This document shows, piece by piece, positions 44,218 to 54,389 of a stretch of DNA of 64,000 nt. The DNA lies in assembly GCA_002238585.1 (NCBI GenBank), contig MPMQ01000001.1, positions 1 to 64,000 of the forward strand. The letters are read 5' to 3'. The stretch comes from Kistimonas sp. bin40. GTDB taxonomy: Bacteria; Pseudomonadota; Gammaproteobacteria; Pseudomonadales; Endozoicomonadaceae. Numbering within the stretch: the first letter of the stretch is position 1; each line of letters begins with the position of its first letter. Both the position numbers and the translations under genes were made by a program. The notes beneath the pieces were generated by a model. That model was given only the letters and a program-made list of their open reading frames with translations. It did not search any database and was not told the DNA's origin.

Positions 44218-44544
44218 TCAGGAACGCTGTGCCGGGTTGTTCAGGGCGTTGTTGAGTCGTTCAAGCATGGATCCCACCTGCTTCTGGGTTTGACTGGTTG
44301 CGTGTTTGAGTTTTTTATCACTCTGGAGCATGCCGTGCGACATGTTCAAAGCGGCCATGACAGCTATGCGCTCGTTGCCAATGATTTTTCCTGAGCCGCG
44401 AATTTGTCGCATGCAGTCGTCCAGGTGGCGTGCGGCCTCCATGAGTGCTTCCTGCTCGCCCTGTGCACAGTGGACGAGGTACTCCTTATCGAGAATACTG
44501 ACTGTAATCGTCAGTCTTTCCGATTGTGTCGTCATGATATCCAT
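44218..44544 (-). CDS. zapA: Cell division protein ZapA
   Basis: 108 residues from the ATG at 44544, preceded by CGGAG about 10 bases upstream; an internal ATG at 44535 (MTTQSERLTI) resembles the usual family start. ZapA bundles FtsZ protofilaments at midcell. Motifs: TITVSILDKEYLVHCAQGEQEAL and AARHLDDCMRQIRGSGKIIGNERIAVMAALNMSHG, followed by a C-terminal coiled coil. In many relatives zapA faces ygfB-pepP-ubiH; here pepP is across the divergent region, but ygfB is missing. Confidence 0.93.
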   Translation of the reverse strand: MDIMTTQSERLTITVSILDKEYLVHCAQGEQEALMEAARHLDDCMRQIRGSGKIIGNERIAVMAALNMSHGMLQSDKKLKHATSQTQKQVGSMLERLNNALNNPAQRS

Positions 44545-44950
44545 AACTCATCACTCCGGATCCGGGTCGGTAAGTACAGCCCGCCCTCAGCTGCAGCTAC
44601 ACTCTGTCCTTAAACTATATCCAGACTTCTGGGGGGCAGACAACCGCGCACTGATGCATGCCTCAAGAGGCGGGGCATCCGGGCGAACTCTTTTGGAGCT
44701 CTCACAGGATTCGTGTAGAACTCTCGTAGAATGCAGAGCTCTTGACAGAATTCCTGATTGAACGCCTGATAGAACTCCTGATAGAACTCTTGTAGATGGA
44801 CAAGTCCCGTACGCAGTAATATACACGTTCGGCTGTCCCTGAGGGCAGTGGCTCCCCTGTTTTCGCCAGTGTTCAAAAATAATGCTGGCACCAGGATATA
44901 TTGACGTGTAGTTCGTCTGGTGGCTACCACAACAGGTTTTCCTCTCGCGT
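44545..44950. other. Divergent region between zapA and pepP with a 12-bp repeat
   Basis: No gene was recognised; ygfB, expected here in many gammaproteobacteria, is absent. It contains the repeat at 44742-44801. Confidence 0.55.
44742..44801. repeat. Imperfect 12-bp tandem repeat, about 5 units
   Basis: TTGACAGAATTC, CTGATTGAACGC, CTGATAGAACTC (twice) and TTGTAGATGGAC follow each other at 12-bp steps. The units are more diverged than in the other arrays, which suggests an older expansion. Confidence 0.8.
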
Positions 44951-46291
44951 ATGAAAATGCAAACAGATCGTGATGTGTACAGGCGTCGTCGTCAGAATAT
45001 CCTGAAGGCACTGGTGAAGCATGCGCACAAAAGAAGTGTACTGATACTCTGTGCGGCCACCGAAAAGGTACGTAATGGAGACTGTGAGTACCCTTACCGC
45101 CAGGACAGTGACTTCTGGTATCTGACCGGCTTTCATGAGCCCGATGCAGTGCTGGTCCTCATTCCGGGCCGCACGGAAGGCCAGTCACTTCTCTTTTGTC
45201 GCCAGCGGGACAAAGAAAGGGAGTTATGGGATGGTCACCGGGCAGGCCCCCAGGGCGCCGTAGACGACTACGGTTTTGACCAGGCCTTTGCAATGGAACA
45301 ACTTGAGACGCTGATGCCAGGCCTTCTGCGTGGGTGTGAGGCTCTCTACTACAGACCTGGCAGCAGGACGCGTTTCGATATGCAGATGTGGCGCTGGCTG
45401 CGTGAAGCGCAGCAGCAACAGCGCAAGGGCATGGCTCCCCTTCCCCGGATTGAAGACCGGGACAGTTTCCTGCACCAATACCGTATGATCAAATCAGAAG
45501 AAGAGCTGCATATCATGCGAGCGGCCGCCGACATAAGCGCACGGGGCCATGTCCGCGCCATGCGTGAGTGCAGTCCGGGGCGTATGGAGTATCAGCTGGA
45601 AGCTTCTATTCTTCATGAATTTGCCCTGCATGGTGCCCGCCATCCTGCGTATAACTCCATAGTGGGCGGCGGAGAAAATGCCTGTGTTCTTCACTACACC
45701 GAAAACAAGGATCAGCTCAAGGATGGAGATCTTGTGCTGATAGATGCGGGCTGTGAGCTGGATCACTATGCAGCGGATATCACCAGGACCTTCCCTGTGA
45801 ATGGACGTTTCACCAAAAACCAGCGAGCACTCTATGAGGTGGTCCTCGAGGCGCAGCAAGCAGCGATTGCTTGTATAGCACCAGGCTTGCCTTGGGACGG
45901 GTTTCACAAGGCGGCCGTGCAATCCCTGGTCGAGGGGCTGCTGCGGCTGGGCTTGTTGAAAGGTAAGCCTGATCAGATCATTGAGGAAAAACTCTACAGG
46001 CAGTTCTATATGCATGGCACCGGCCATTGGTTGGGGCTTGATGTTCATGATGTTGGTGTCAATTGGGGTGACGAGTCCCCCCTGTTGTTCGAGCCTGGCA
46101 TGACGTTGACTGTTGAGCCGGGCATTTACATAGCTTCCAGCAACAAGGATGTTGACAGCTGTTGGCATGGCATGGGTATCAGAATAGAGGACGATGTTCT
46201 TGTGACTCAGGGCGGCTGCGAAGTGATGACCAAGGCTGCGCCCAAGACCGTAGAGGAAATTGAAGCGGTGATGGCTGAAGGTTCTCCCTGA
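44951..46291 (+). CDS. pepP: Xaa-Pro aminopeptidase II
   Basis: 446 residues, ATG without a clear Shine-Dalgarno; a second ATG follows at 44957. The enzyme removes N-terminal residues ahead of proline. The N-terminal domain has YPYRQDSDFWYLTGFHEPDAV; the pita-bread catalytic domain has the metal ligands D in LIDAGCE, D in ADITRTF, H in HGTGHWLGLDVHD, E in TVEPGIY and E in RIEDDV. All five are present. ubiH and ubiI, which often follow pepP, are absent downstream. Confidence 0.95.
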   Translation: MKMQTDRDVYRRRRQNILKALVKHAHKRSVLILCAATEKVRNGDCEYPYRQDSDFWYLTGFHEPDAVLVLIPGRTEGQSLLFCRQRDKERELWDGHRAGPQGAVDDYGFDQAFAMEQLETLMPGLLRGCEALYYRPGSRTRFDMQMWRWLREAQQQQRKGMAPLPRIEDRDSFLHQYRMIKSEEELHIMRAAADISARGHVRAMRECSPGRMEYQLEASILHEFALHGARHPAYNSIVGGGENACVLHYTENKDQLKDGDLVLIDAGCELDHYAADITRTFPVNGRFTKNQRALYEVVLEAQQAAIACIAPGLPWDGFHKAAVQSLVEGLLRLGLLKGKPDQIIEEKLYRQFYMHGTGHWLGLDVHDVGVNWGDESPLLFEPGMTLTVEPGIYIASSNKDVDSCWHGMGIRIEDDVLVTQGGCEVMTKAAPKTVEEIEAVMAEGSP

Positions 46292-46907
46292 GACGCATTA
46301 CAGCCACAAGGCAGTGTATCCGGCTGTGTGGGCTGGCAAAAACATAGAGGCGTTGTGTGACAAGGAGGCTGACGACTGAGCGGCTGTCTTTGTGATGCAG
46401 TTCCAACAGGCTGGGGCAGCAAAGAGGCTACAAGGTTTCTGTTGGGTAAGCGGTGGCTTTTACCCTGGATCTGCCGGTCTGGTCCTGATCGCAGACGCGT
46501 AGGCTGGCCATAGGTCTGGTGGGCCAGAGCTTGGGTCCGGCGCGTTAAGGTGCTCTGCCCGGGAGTGCTGATCCGGAGCCGGATTCCCGTTCAACGCCCA
46601 CAGCCACCAGGACTGTGTCTTGCCCGGACCGGGATGGGCGCGGGGGGGCAAAGTCCCTTGGTAAAGCGGCACGAAGGGACGGGAGATCTTCCCCAAAGGC
46701 TTGTCTCCAGCTTGATCCCCCATGCACAGACAGCTTGGCCCAGTGGAATAAAACTTGATTTTTACTATAAAGGGTTGCCTCCTGCATGGAGGCGGTGCCT
46801 GATCGCTCTTTCGGTTTCAAAGTGACCCGCTCTCGTATTCGAATCCGGGTGCTCTATGCTCTGACGTCTGAACAGGAAGTGTCCTGTCCTGTACGGTGGG
46901 GGGGGAC
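46292..46907. other. Gene-free stretch between pepP and a hypothetical gene
   Basis: Nothing recognised. A TTCGAATCC near 46838 recalls a tRNA T-loop, but the flanks do not pair. Confidence 0.5.
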
Positions 46908-47489
46908 ATGAGTTTTTTATCTTTGGTCAGCCAATTCAAAAGAATCTTTCGTCGATTGAATGTTGACATGATCAAAAACTTTTCGGAGGAAGAGCGCCTC
47001 CTGCGTATGTGCAAAAAACAAAAAATGCTCTACCGAAAGTTGTACAGTGTTCTGATTGAGATCGAAGGTCGGCGGGGCCACATCTGTATGACATCAGACG
47101 CTGAAACCGAAGGCGAGGACCGGCAGCAAGACTCCGCAGAACAAGCCTCCAGCTGTGTATTGCGCTACCAGGTGGAGGCCATGCTGACAGCCCTTGGGGA
47201 TGACAGCCAGGCCCGCAAGGTCTTATGGCAAGACTATTGCCGTGAGTTTCTTGAGCTTCCTTTTTCCGACGAGTTGAGTCGTAGACTTGATGCCGTTCGT
47301 CTTGCGATTGACCGCCTGGAAACCACGAAAAAACGCTGCATGGAGGAGGCTTCTTCCCGTCTTCCTCTGGTTCAGGATGTGGCCGCCTTTGAGCTCATGC
47401 AGAAAAGACAACATCAGCAAGAGCTCTCGGAACAAAGCGACACAGAGAAAGAGCAGCCCATCAAGTTTACTATTTCCAAGCGCAGGTGA
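46908..47489 (+). CDS. Hypothetical protein
   Basis: 193 residues from the ATG at 46908, directly preceded by a GGGGGGG purine run that can serve as a ribosome binding site. I do not recognise it. It is highly charged and mostly helical by composition (MSFLSLVSQFKRIFRRLNVD, SEEERLLRMCKKQKMLYRKL, SDELSRRLDAVRLAIDRLET), with coiled-coil-like heptads and an acidic stretch in the middle. No signal peptide or membrane segment. Its stop is 29 bases from the convergent uvrA stop. Confidence 0.6.
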   Translation: MSFLSLVSQFKRIFRRLNVDMIKNFSEEERLLRMCKKQKMLYRKLYSVLIEIEGRRGHICMTSDAETEGEDRQQDSAEQASSCVLRYQVEAMLTALGDDSQARKVLWQDYCREFLELPFSDELSRRLDAVRLAIDRLETTKKRCMEEASSRLPLVQDVAAFELMQKRQHQQELSEQSDTEKEQPIKFTISKRR

Positions 47490-47518
47490 GGCCGTGGCTC
47501 CCACCCCGGAGCCTGGCC

Positions 47519-50401
47519 TCAGACGGACAGCAGTGCCTCTTGTTTGCGCAGCGCATGCTGGTGCATCGTTTTTTCCAGAAAGCGGCCGGTGTGGGACTCG
47601 GAGACTGTGGTTATGTGTTCTGGTGTGCCTGCCGCCAGTATACGACCGCCTCCTACGCCGCCTTCTGGCCCCAGATCGACGACCCAGTCAGCCGTCTTGA
47701 TGACGTCCAGGTTGTGCTCTATGACCAGAACCGTGTTTCCCCGGTCCCGCAGGCGGTGCAGAACACCAAGCAGAAGTCGTATATCTTCAAAGTGTAAACC
47801 TGTCGTAGGTTCATCCAGTATGTACAAAGTGTTTCCGGTGTCCTTGCGCGACAACTCCCGCGACAGCTTTACCCGCTGCGCTTCACCTCCAGAGAGGGTC
47901 GTTGCATTCTGTCCCAGGCAGATATAGGACAAGCCGACATCCATCAGAGTGGACAGTTTGCGTTTGATGGCGGGAATGGCGTCAAAAAAGGTGAGAGCCT
48001 CCTCGACAGTCATCTCCAGGACCTCGTGGATGTTTTTCCCTTTGTATTTGATTTCCAGGGTTTCACGGTTGTAGCGCTTGCCCTTGCAAACGTCACAGGC
48101 GACATGAATGTCGGGCAGGAAATGCATTTCCACCCTGACCACACCATCTCCTTTGCAGGCCTCGCAGCGCCCTCCGCGCATATTGAAGCTGAAGCGTCCG
48201 GGGGTGTAGCCACGGGAACGGGCTTCAGGTGTTCCAGCAAAGAGTTCCCGCACGGGAGTGAAAATTCCTGTGTAGGTTGCCGGATTCGAACGTGGCGTGC
48301 GCCCTATCGGGCTCTGGTCTATATCCACACATTTATCAAGGTGTTCCAGACCTTCCACGGCGTTCCAGGAGACATCGGACGCTGGGCGTGCGCCATTGAG
48401 TTCATGTGCCAACAAGGGATAAAGCGTGGCGTTCACCAAAGTGGACTTGCCAGAACCTGACACGCCTGTTACGCAGGTAAAGAGTCCCAGCGGCAGCTCC
48501 AGATCGATGTTTCTGAGGTTGTTGGCGCAGCAGCCTTTGAGCAACAGCATGCGGTCGCTGTCTGTCGGCATACGCTGGTCCGGCAAAGGGATGCAGCGTT
48601 CGCCGGACAGGTAATTGCCCGTGAGGGAGCCCGGGGTGGCTGCCACCTGTTCCGGTGTCCCCTGGGCTACTATCTGCCCCCCATGAACGCCGGCCCCCGG
48701 TCCCACATCGATAACATGGTCTGCCGCGCGTATGGCATCCTCATCATGCTCGACGACAATAACTGTGTTTCCGATATTCCTGAGCTGGGTCAGCGTGGCC
48801 AGCAAACGGTCATTGTCTCTTTGGTGCAGCCCGATAGACGGCTCATCCAGAATGTACATCACCCCCACCAGGCCGGCTCCGATCTGACTGGCAAGGCGAA
48901 TACGCTGGGACTCGCCACCTGACAGGGTGTTGGCACTGCGATCCAGGGTCAAATAGCCCAGTCCGACATTGTCCAGAAACGTCAGGCGGCTCATGACTTC
49001 CCTGATAATGCTGCTGGCAATGGCTTGCTTCTGCCCCGTCAAGGCCAGGGTATCTACACGACGCAGACTTTCGGCGACGGACAAGCTGGTCAGGCTCGGC
49101 AAAGACATGTCATCAACAAGAACGGCGCGGGCGGCTTCTTTCAACCGGGTGCCTTTGCATTCAGGGCAGGCGCGTGTGGCCATGTACTTGGCCAGCTCTT
49201 CTCGCACAGCCATGGAATCTGTTGTTTTGTAGCGGCGCTCACAGTTGGGAATCACGCCCTCGAAAACATGACTTTTCTGGTGGAGGTGGCCCCGGTCATT
49301 TGAGTAATGAAAAGCTATTCGGGTTTTTCCCGAGCCATACAGGATAATTTGTTGGTGTTCGGCTGACAGCTCTTCAAAGGGGGCATCCATGGAGAAGTCG
49401 TAATGCTGGGCAACCGCCTTGAGCATCTGGAAAAAATAAGGACGACGGTTGTCCCAGCCGGATATGGCACCTGTCGCCAGACTGCGTTCCTCGTCGGGGA
49501 CGATCCTTGCCGGATCAAAAAACTGGTTCACACCCAGCCCGTCACAACCCGGGCAGGCGCCGGCGGGATTGTTGAAGGAAAACAGGCGCGGCTCCAGCTC
49601 TTGCAGGCTGTAGCCGCATTCGGGGCAAGAGTAGCGAGACGACAGCAGTATATCTTCAGGAACTGCATCAACATATTCTTCCATTGGACTGATGCTGGCG
49701 AGTCCTCCGGTCAGGTTCAGGGCCGTTTCCAGTGACTCCGCCAGGCGGATGGACAAGCCCTCACGTATTTTTACGCGATCAACCACGACCTCTACGGTGT
49801 GTTTCTTGTTTTTATGCAACGCTGGCAGTGAGTCCAGCGTTGTCACCTGACCATCAATGCGGGCGCGAACGAAGCCCTGGCGTTTCAGGTCTTCAAGAGC
49901 ATTGACATGTTCGCCCTTTTTGGTGCGGATCACCGGCGCCAGTATCATAATCGCCGTGCCTTCTGGCAGGTCCATGACGCGGTCTGTCATCTGACTGACT
50001 GTCATGGCCGTCAGTGGGTGCTTGTGTTGCGGACAAAACGGTGTTCCAGCCCGCGCAAAAAGAAGACGCAGGTAGTCATAGATTTCAGTCACTGTTCCTA
50101 CAGTGGACCTCGGGTTATGACTGGTTGATTTCTGTTCAATGGAAATGGCAGGAGACAGGCCGGCAATACTGTCGATGTCAGGTTTTTCCATCACCGAGAG
50201 GAACTGTCGGGCGTAGGATGACAGTGATTCCACATAGCGGCGTTGGCCTTCTGCGTACAGGGTGTCAAAAGCCAGTGAGGATTTCCCGGAACCAGACAGG
50301 CCCGTAATGACTGTCAGTTTGTTGCGCGGAATATCCAGATCGATATTCTTTAAATTATGAGTGCGGGCACCCTTGAGATGAATACAACCACCGGAATTCA
50401 C
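47519..50401 (-). CDS. uvrA: UvrA, excinuclease ABC subunit A
   Basis: 960 residues from a GTG preceded by AAAGG; slightly longer than E. coli UvrA. It detects DNA damage in nucleotide excision repair and loads UvrB. Two ABC ATPase halves: first Walker [21 protein letters not shown], first zinc finger CPECGYSLQ...CPGCDG, ABC signature [12 protein letters not shown]; second Walker [18 protein letters not shown], second zinc finger CEACKGDG...[10 protein letters not shown], and signature [15 protein letters not shown]. All key elements are intact. Confidence 0.97.
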   Translation of the reverse strand: MNSGGCIHLKGARTHNLKNIDLDIPRNKLTVITGLSGSGKSSLAFDTLYAEGQRRYVESLSSYARQFLSVMEKPDIDSIAGLSPAISIEQKSTSHNPRSTVGTVTEIYDYLRLLFARAGTPFCPQHKHPLTAMTVSQMTDRVMDLPEGTAIMILAPVIRTKKGEHVNALEDLKRQGFVRARIDGQVTTLDSLPALHKNKKHTVEVVVDRVKIREGLSIRLAESLETALNLTGGLASISPMEEYVDAVPEDILLSSRYSCPECGYSLQELEPRLFSFNNPAGACPGCDGLGVNQFFDPARIVPDEERSLATGAISGWDNRRPYFFQMLKAVAQHYDFSMDAPFEELSAEHQQIILYGSGKTRIAFHYSNDRGHLHQKSHVFEGVIPNCERRYKTTDSMAVREELAKYMATRACPECKGTRLKEAARAVLVDDMSLPSLTSLSVAESLRRVDTLALTGQKQAIASSIIREVMSRLTFLDNVGLGYLTLDRSANTLSGGESQRIRLASQIGAGLVGVMYILDEPSIGLHQRDNDRLLATLTQLRNIGNTVIVVEHDEDAIRAADHVIDVGPGAGVHGGQIVAQGTPEQVAATPGSLTGNYLSGERCIPLPDQRMPTDSDRMLLLKGCCANNLRNIDLELPLGLFTCVTGVSGSGKSTLVNATLYPLLAHELNGARPASDVSWNAVEGLEHLDKCVDIDQSPIGRTPRSNPATYTGIFTPVRELFAGTPEARSRGYTPGRFSFNMRGGRCEACKGDGVVRVEMHFLPDIHVACDVCKGKRYNRETLEIKYKGKNIHEVLEMTVEEALTFFDAIPAIKRKLSTLMDVGLSYICLGQNATTLSGGEAQRVKLSRELSRKDTGNTLYILDEPTTGLHFEDIRLLLGVLHRLRDRGNTVLVIEHNLDVIKTADWVVDLGPEGGVGGGRILAAGTPEHITTVSESHTGRFLEKTMHQHALRKQEALLSV

Positions 50402-50523
50402 TGAACAGCCTTTGTCTTACAATTGGGGGCCGCCATTGTATAGCAGCCCAGGCGAGGAATCATCCACAACAAAGGTCACCCTGGCGCAGGGCTGTGGGGA
50501 GGGCTCGCAACAAGGTGGTAGAG

Positions 50524-51036
50524 CTAGCTCAACTTCAAAACGCCCAGATCCTTGCGTCCGTCAAAAAAAACAGACCTGTATACCAGCAGGTCTGCGGCAG
50601 GGCAGCGCACCATGTAAAGCAGCATGTCGCCCATATGGGGAAACTGTGACTGTACCTGGACACCTCCTCTACGCAGTTCGCTGTAGTTTTTTACGGCATA
50701 CTCGGCTATTCCGTGCCGCACATCGACCCGGCAGGGAACCAGGTCAAAACACACCATCAATCCGGGTGTGCCGCCGCCTGAATTTTTGGGTTTCCATGCT
50801 TGCACCAGATGGATGGATCCCAGTGGTGAGAAGCGCCACTGTGTGCGTATGGCGTAATCACCCACCACAGTGTGCGACAGATAGCGCCCGTGCAAGGGAA
50901 CATCTGTGCTGAGTAAAATCAGCAGGGGTACCACCGCCTTCGAGGCCAGCGCCAGTACCAGCATGGTCGCCAGCCCCACAGCAAGGGACACTATGCCTGG
51001 CGCAGAGCCTGCGCCCAAGTGTTTCATGGAGAACAA
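50524..51036 (-). CDS. Membrane-anchored partner of a ToxR-like regulator (ToxS-like)
   Basis: 170 residues from a TTG at 51036 that has GGAG at a fitting distance; an ATG at 51027 (MKHLGAGS) overlaps the upstream stop by 4 bases and is the alternative. One N-terminal transmembrane segment (about 12-38: SLAVGLATMLVLALASKAVVPLLILLS) is followed by an exported domain of about 130 residues (GDYAIRTQWRFSPLGSIHLV, GDMLLYMVRCPAADLLVY) with three cysteines. I do not recognise the family by sequence. The tight linkage with a ToxR-like gene and the topology are those of ToxS-type periplasmic effectors that stabilise their regulator. Confidence 0.55.
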   Translation of the reverse strand: MFSMKHLGAGSAPGIVSLAVGLATMLVLALASKAVVPLLILLSTDVPLHGRYLSHTVVGDYAIRTQWRFSPLGSIHLVQAWKPKNSGGGTPGLMVCFDLVPCRVDVRHGIAEYAVKNYSELRRGGVQVQSQFPHMGDMLLYMVRCPAADLLVYRSVFFDGRKDLGVLKLS

Positions 51037-51677
51037 ACCATAATCTCCTTCTTCAAGACGCAGGTGATGGCTTGGTCGGCAGCATAATGATCAAATTCTG
51101 TGGAGCGCTCCCCCTCGAGAAGACGCTGCTCATCGGCTCTGCCATTACCCAGCAAAAAAATAATTTGATCGTCGTTTATATTGCATTTGATCATTGCCGT
51201 GTTTATGGAAAAAAGAACGCATGCCAGCAGTAAAATAAAAGCCACGGACAGTGCTATCCGCAGCGGGAGCGAAAAAGGGTCCGGCCGGACGGCCGATCCG
51301 AAGGCCGAGCTGCCTTTCGCAGGTGGGAGGCCCGTCTCCACCTGGGTGGCGTCAACCTCTTCGACATCTGCTATGAGGACGTAGCCTTCCCCCCTGACAG
51401 TCCTTATGAAACGTGACTCTGTCGTTGAATCGCCAAAGCATTTCCTCAGCTTGCTGATCGCTGTATTGACGCTGCCATTGTCAACGACAACATGCTTTTG
51501 TCCCCACAGGGTATTGAGGATTTCTTCTTTGGTGACAAGCTGTTGTCTTCTCTCCAGCAAAAGCTCCAGCAGCTTGTGCTCATTTTCCGAAATTCTGATC
51601 ACAACGCCATTTATAAGGAGACAGGACCTGTCCGGGTGGTAAAGATAGTCACCAATTTTAAGCGGGGTGGAATTCAC
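51024..51677 (-). CDS. ToxR/CadC-type transmembrane transcriptional regulator
   Basis: 217 residues from a GTG preceded by CGGAG. The N-terminal winged helix of OmpR/PhoB type (about 8-104) has INGVVIRISENEHKLLELLL, TKEEILNTLWG, VDNGSVNTAISKLRKCFGD and IRTVRGEGYVL. A transmembrane helix follows (about 140-158), then a short exported domain of about 55 residues with three cysteines (CNIND, TCVLK, VCSP). Such proteins regulate transcription directly from the inner membrane in response to periplasmic cues. The linked downstream gene is a likely partner. Targets cannot be told from here. Confidence 0.85.
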   Translation of the reverse strand: MNSTPLKIGDYLYHPDRSCLLINGVVIRISENEHKLLELLLERRQQLVTKEEILNTLWGQKHVVVDNGSVNTAISKLRKCFGDSTTESRFIRTVRGEGYVLIADVEEVDATQVETGLPPAKGSSAFGSAVRPDPFSLPLRIALSVAFILLLACVLFSINTAMIKCNINDDQIIFLLGNGRADEQRLLEGERSTEFDHYAADQAITCVLKKEIMVCSP

Positions 51678-52512
51678 AGAGTCACTCCGGCTCGCAGTAC
51701 GAACAAACCCGCCCGGTACCGGTGACCGGCAGTCGTGCGGCTGAACTGCCGGCCTGCCAGGAGGCCATCATCAAACACTGGGCCTGTGCTCCTGCGCGGT
51801 CCCACGACAATAGACGCATGGATAAGGCGTTTTTTTTCAGGTCCGGCGGGATTGCAAAAGCACTTGAAATTTTTGTGTCGTCTACATCCAGTCGAGTTTT
51901 TGCCTGACAAGACCTCAAGCAAGTGCCGAAACACCAAGCCTTTTTGAGCAAGATAGTTGAACTAACACGACATGTGATTAAAAAATTGCAGGTCATCAAA
52001 AAACGGCAATACATTTGCGGGAGTATCGGGATCGCCGGGGTGGGTTGTGGTTCCAGCGACCTGGAGGGGCTGAGCGGCACGCAGCACCCGTTGCCATCCT
52101 GGTTGTAACAACAAGTCGTCTGTAGTCTGCTGTGATTTTGGTGCTCTTGCCTGGCAAAGGGTTGGGCCACAGGTTCGTGTACCCTGATTTTCGCTATTTG
52201 TTTGAAGTTCTGATAGTTACCAGGGTGCCCGCGTTACGATACGTGCTGTACGTGCTGTACGTGCTGTACGTGCTGTACGTGCTGTACGTGCTGTACGTGC
52301 TGTACGTGCTGTACGTGCTGTACGTTGCGGTGTACGTTGCTGTACGTTGCGGTGTACGTTGCTGTAGAAGGGTGGGTTGTATACAATCCTGCTCGTTGTT
52401 TTTTTGCGTGCGGTTTTTTTCTTGGCTCGGGTGGGGATGGTTTCGTCAACTCGGGGCGGGAGATGGTTCTGCCTTTGAAGAGTATGCAGCCTGACTCAGG
52501 GTACAAAACACT
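51678..52512. other. Gene-free stretch with a 9-bp satellite
   Basis: No gene was recognised. It holds the divergent upstream region of the ToxR-like gene and the ACGTGCTGT array just before the cytochrome gene. Confidence 0.5.
52241..52366. repeat. 9-bp tandem repeat, 9 exact plus about 5 degenerate units
   Basis: Nine copies of ACGTGCTGT (52241-52321) are followed by variants ACGTTGCGGTGT and ACGTTGCTGT up to about 52366. It lies about 150 bases before the cytochrome c5 start. The repeat contains CTGTAC, the complement of the GTACAG core of the 12-bp arrays at 25.5 and 26.3 kb. Confidence 0.95.
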
Positions 52513-52962
52513 ATGAGGAACAGTAAGTGGCAAGCGTTACTGCTGTCGGCAAGTCTTTTGCTTGTGTGTACAGCGTTTCAGCACGTGGCAGCTGCACAAA
52601 CGGTTTCTGATGAAGAGCGTGGAGAGATAGAGACACGTATAGCTCCGGTGGGGCGGGTGTGTCTTGAGGGGGAGCCCTGTGCCACAGCGCCTCCCCCGGT
52701 CGTCGCGCGAGGTCCGCGTTCCGGCGAGACGATATATGGCAAGCACTGTATAGCCTGTCACAAGGCGGGCCTGTTGGGGGCTCCCAAAAAGGGGGATGCT
52801 GCGGCTTGGCAGCAACGCGAAAAAGACAGGGGCGGCTTCGCGCAGCTGCTGGCTCACGCTCTCAGCGGTTTTAATAACATGCCAGTGAAAGGCACATGCG
52901 CCAATTGCACTGACGATGAGATCAGCACGGCCATCGAGTATATGAGTGGTCTTAGTCCGTGA
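52513..52962 (+). CDS. Cytochrome c5-like monohaem protein
   Basis: 149 residues with a clear signal peptide (WQALLLSASLLLVCTAFQHVAAA). The haem-binding motif is CIACH (GKHCIACHKAGLLGAPKKGD), the methionine ligand is in NNMPVKGTC, and CANC is the extra cysteine pair typical of cytochrome c5, followed by DDEISTAIEYM. It is a periplasmic electron carrier to terminal oxidases. The segment between signal peptide and haem domain (VGRVCLEGEPCATAPPPVVARG) is typical of the c5 group. A 9-bp repeat lies upstream. Confidence 0.9.
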   Translation: MRNSKWQALLLSASLLLVCTAFQHVAAAQTVSDEERGEIETRIAPVGRVCLEGEPCATAPPPVVARGPRSGETIYGKHCIACHKAGLLGAPKKGDAAAWQQREKDRGGFAQLLAHALSGFNNMPVKGTCANCTDDEISTAIEYMSGLSP

Positions 52963-54389
52963 GAACAAGCATTCGGGTCCAGAGCCTGGGTGCTTGTGGC
53001 TTTGAGAAAGATGTCCTTGGGCCCGTCTCTTGTCGAGGATTCTTTCCCTTCCGGTCCGCTTTCACCATTTTCAGTGGCAGATGGCGCGGTGTTGGTTCCT
53101 GATTCTGTATTGTCTTCTTGCGGATATCTGCACGCCAGTAAAAAAGGGGAGGGTGGATGTCCGCAAACGGCAGGCAACGGTCATTTTTCTGGTGGTTGTG
53201 GATGTGGCGATACAAGTCGGTGAGGACCGCTTGATAACTTGTTCTCGTCCCCCGATGATCACCTACTATCTCCGCTATTTCCCTATCTCTCCGCTATCTG
53301 ACTCTCTTCCTATTTCCAGTAAAGGCCGGCCTTGCTGTTAGCGACCCTGTTTTCCTGAAGATCACAATCACAGGAAAAATGCAGCGGAGAGCATTCAAAA
53401 TACGCAGCATTTTGTGACAGGAAAAGCATTCCGGGATTGCGCGATGGCAGGGCGTTTCTCCAAAGCATGTCCGATCTGATCTGTGACTGCCTTGCAACAG
53501 AGGTTATGCATATACCAGGACCGGTGGAAAGGCTGAATCTGTGTTGTCAACAGCCAACCTGCGGTCTGATGATGACTTGACTGTCGTTCGATCTGGAAGA
53601 CAGGCATCTGTGTGCATTTCTGTCGTCCGGATCCAGTCTGAAAGCTTGGCAGTCTTTGATTATCGGTATCCAGGCAGTATCCATGCGTCTATCAACCGCG
53701 AATTTGTAAAGCCCGCAGAAGAAGGGCCAGCAGGGTGCGGCCACACCATCACTGCTGATAGTGCTGCCGTTGAAACGGGCAGGTTACAGGCTTGCGGCTA
53801 GTGTCGTCAGGGTGGCAGAGAGAGCCTGGAATCATTTCGCCGCAAATATGGACACTTGTTTTCGTCAAAAGCGCGTGATGAGAAAAGAGGCCAGAGCCTG
53901 CTCCTGTGCACATAGAATGGCCAGAGCCCATCTGACGATCTGTCTGTGTGAGGACGTGGGGCCATCCGGGGCTGTCCTTGGGGATAACTTGTGAACCTTT
54001 TGGACAAGTGGGTCCGGGGCCAGCCGAAACAAGGCATTGTGTCAGTGCAGGCGAGAGACGGGCAGGTTGGGGCAAGGCGCAATAAAAGCAATGCTGAAGC
54101 TGAACTGAAGCTGAAGAAGGGTTGTGCGGCGGTGAGGAATGCTCTGGCTCAACAACGAGAACGCCTTACGGTTGTGGGCAAAATAACAGAGCCGGAGAGT
54201 CCGCTTGCAGGCTGGCGATGGGGCTGAGGGTGAGAAGAGCTGACGCCATTGCGGGGGAAAGGAACGCGTTCAAGGAGTCAGCTCGGCAGCGTTCTCTCTG
54301 GCCTGCGTCGGCTGCCGGTGCCGCAGCTCAGGCCGACGGCGGTGGCACCCCAGTCCCGCGTCAGCAGGACCGGTGTGCCGGGATTGGCA
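52963..54389. other. Long gene-free stretch (about 1.4 kb)
   Basis: No protein family, RNA or tandem array was recognised on either strand. Confidence 0.5.

Noticed and set aside
46820..46850. TTCGAATCC resembling a tRNA T-loop
   Set aside because: The flanking bases do not form the T-stem or an acceptor stem on either strand.
52132..52494. Open frame with a Tyr-Val-Leu repeat before the cytochrome gene
   Set aside because: It is the translation of the 9-bp satellite; no signal or family.
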